Part shown: positions 27,641 to 27,723 of the stretch, one piece after another
How positions within the stretch are numbered: the stretch's first letter is position 1
Layout of the letters: each line of letters starts with the position of its first letter
IMG/VR virus record: IMGVR_UViG_3300008107_000519
Span: 1-27,723 of that record
Length of the DNA stretch: 27,723 bases
DNA from: a virus
Direction: 5' to 3' (one strand)
Notes under the pieces: generated by a model
What the model was told of the DNA's origin: nothing
What the model saw: the letters and a program-made list of their open reading frames with translations, nothing else
Database searches by the model: none
Made by a program: the position numbers and the translations under genes

Positions 27641-27723
27641 GCCTATGGTGAGGTGGTGTATTAGAACCGTCTGATCAAGGACGCAAATCGGCCTCTACAA
27701 GCGTGGAAAAGATTGGCAAGGTC

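Larger units (their letters stand above)
27153..27723. other. Putative origin or control region without a convincing gene
   Basis: No frame in these 570 bases has the look of a phage gene. The 60-residue frame at 27277-27459 translates the DnaA boxes into a repetitive Pro/His/Ser peptide. The region contains a plus-strand promoter, a seven-box DnaA array, an ACAGTA repeat array, hairpins and the motif shared with 18065. The sequence continues beyond the window. Confidence 0.6.

Overview
The window is a piece of a tailed-phage genome of T4-like (myovirus) type, probably from an aquatic bacterium. The evidence is a set of T4-type replication proteins (UvsW-like helicase, gp62-like clamp loader subunit, gp61-like primase, gp41-like helicase), T4-type late promoters (ATAAATA), virion proteins, three phage tRNAs and many tiny overlapping genes. 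No bacterial chromosomal genes, rRNA, integrase, insertion sequence or CRISPR array are visible. The host cannot be named. The perfect sigma-70 promoters and the TTATCCACA DnaA boxes point to a bacterium with ordinary RpoD and DnaA specificity.

Layout. Positions 1-2109 (+) hold two tandem paralogous glycosyltransferase-like genes (the first cut by the window edge) and a capsule-type glycosyltransferase-like gene. Positions 2127-5968 (+) hold an unknown protein, a UvsW-like helicase, an unknown protein, a cupin and a small protein. Positions 6017-8741 (+) are a tightly overlapping operon: clamp loader subunit, zinc-finger protein, P-loop kinase, DUF2061 membrane protein, HxGH nucleotidyltransferase and a DnaE-derived fragment. 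Positions 9112-9921 encode a virion protein behind a late promoter. Positions 9956-13953 encode primase, a 36-aa peptide, a NodU-type carbamoyltransferase and the replicative helicase. A reverse-strand methyltransferase lies at 13939-14469. A long Calx-beta-like virion protein (14479-16056) is followed by two membrane micropeptides, small membrane or secreted proteins on both strands, and a late alpha/beta hydrolase (17212-17691). A structured intergenic region follows (17692-18305).

From 18306 to 27134 the layout changes. About 21 small genes and three tRNAs all read on the minus strand in units of one to three genes. Each unit has its own near-perfect TTGACA-17-TATAAT promoter (17 promoters in under 9 kb). 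This is the early region, built for immediate takeover of host RNA polymerase. Only an AAA+ ATPase, a GP88-like protein, a DUF7448-like protein and a few conserved phage families are recognisable there. Base composition also shifts, from AT-rich on the left to more GC-balanced on the right.

The right end (27153-27723) has no convincing gene. It has a plus-strand promoter, seven perfect same-orientation DnaA boxes (most 11 bp apart), a short array of ACAGTA repeats at 12-bp spacing and a nested hairpin. It is the best candidate for a replication origin or a DnaA-capturing locus. A second cluster of three DnaA boxes sits upstream of the GP88-like gene promoter near 20600.

A second theme is expression without leaders. 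At least seven transcription units of three promoter classes place the ATG only 4-6 bases after the -10 or late-promoter element, with no Shine-Dalgarno site, whereas most early and operon-internal genes have good ones. The tRNAs (Arg-UCU, Leu-UAA and a CAU tRNA that may be the AUA-reading Ile2) match codons common in the AT-rich replication genes.
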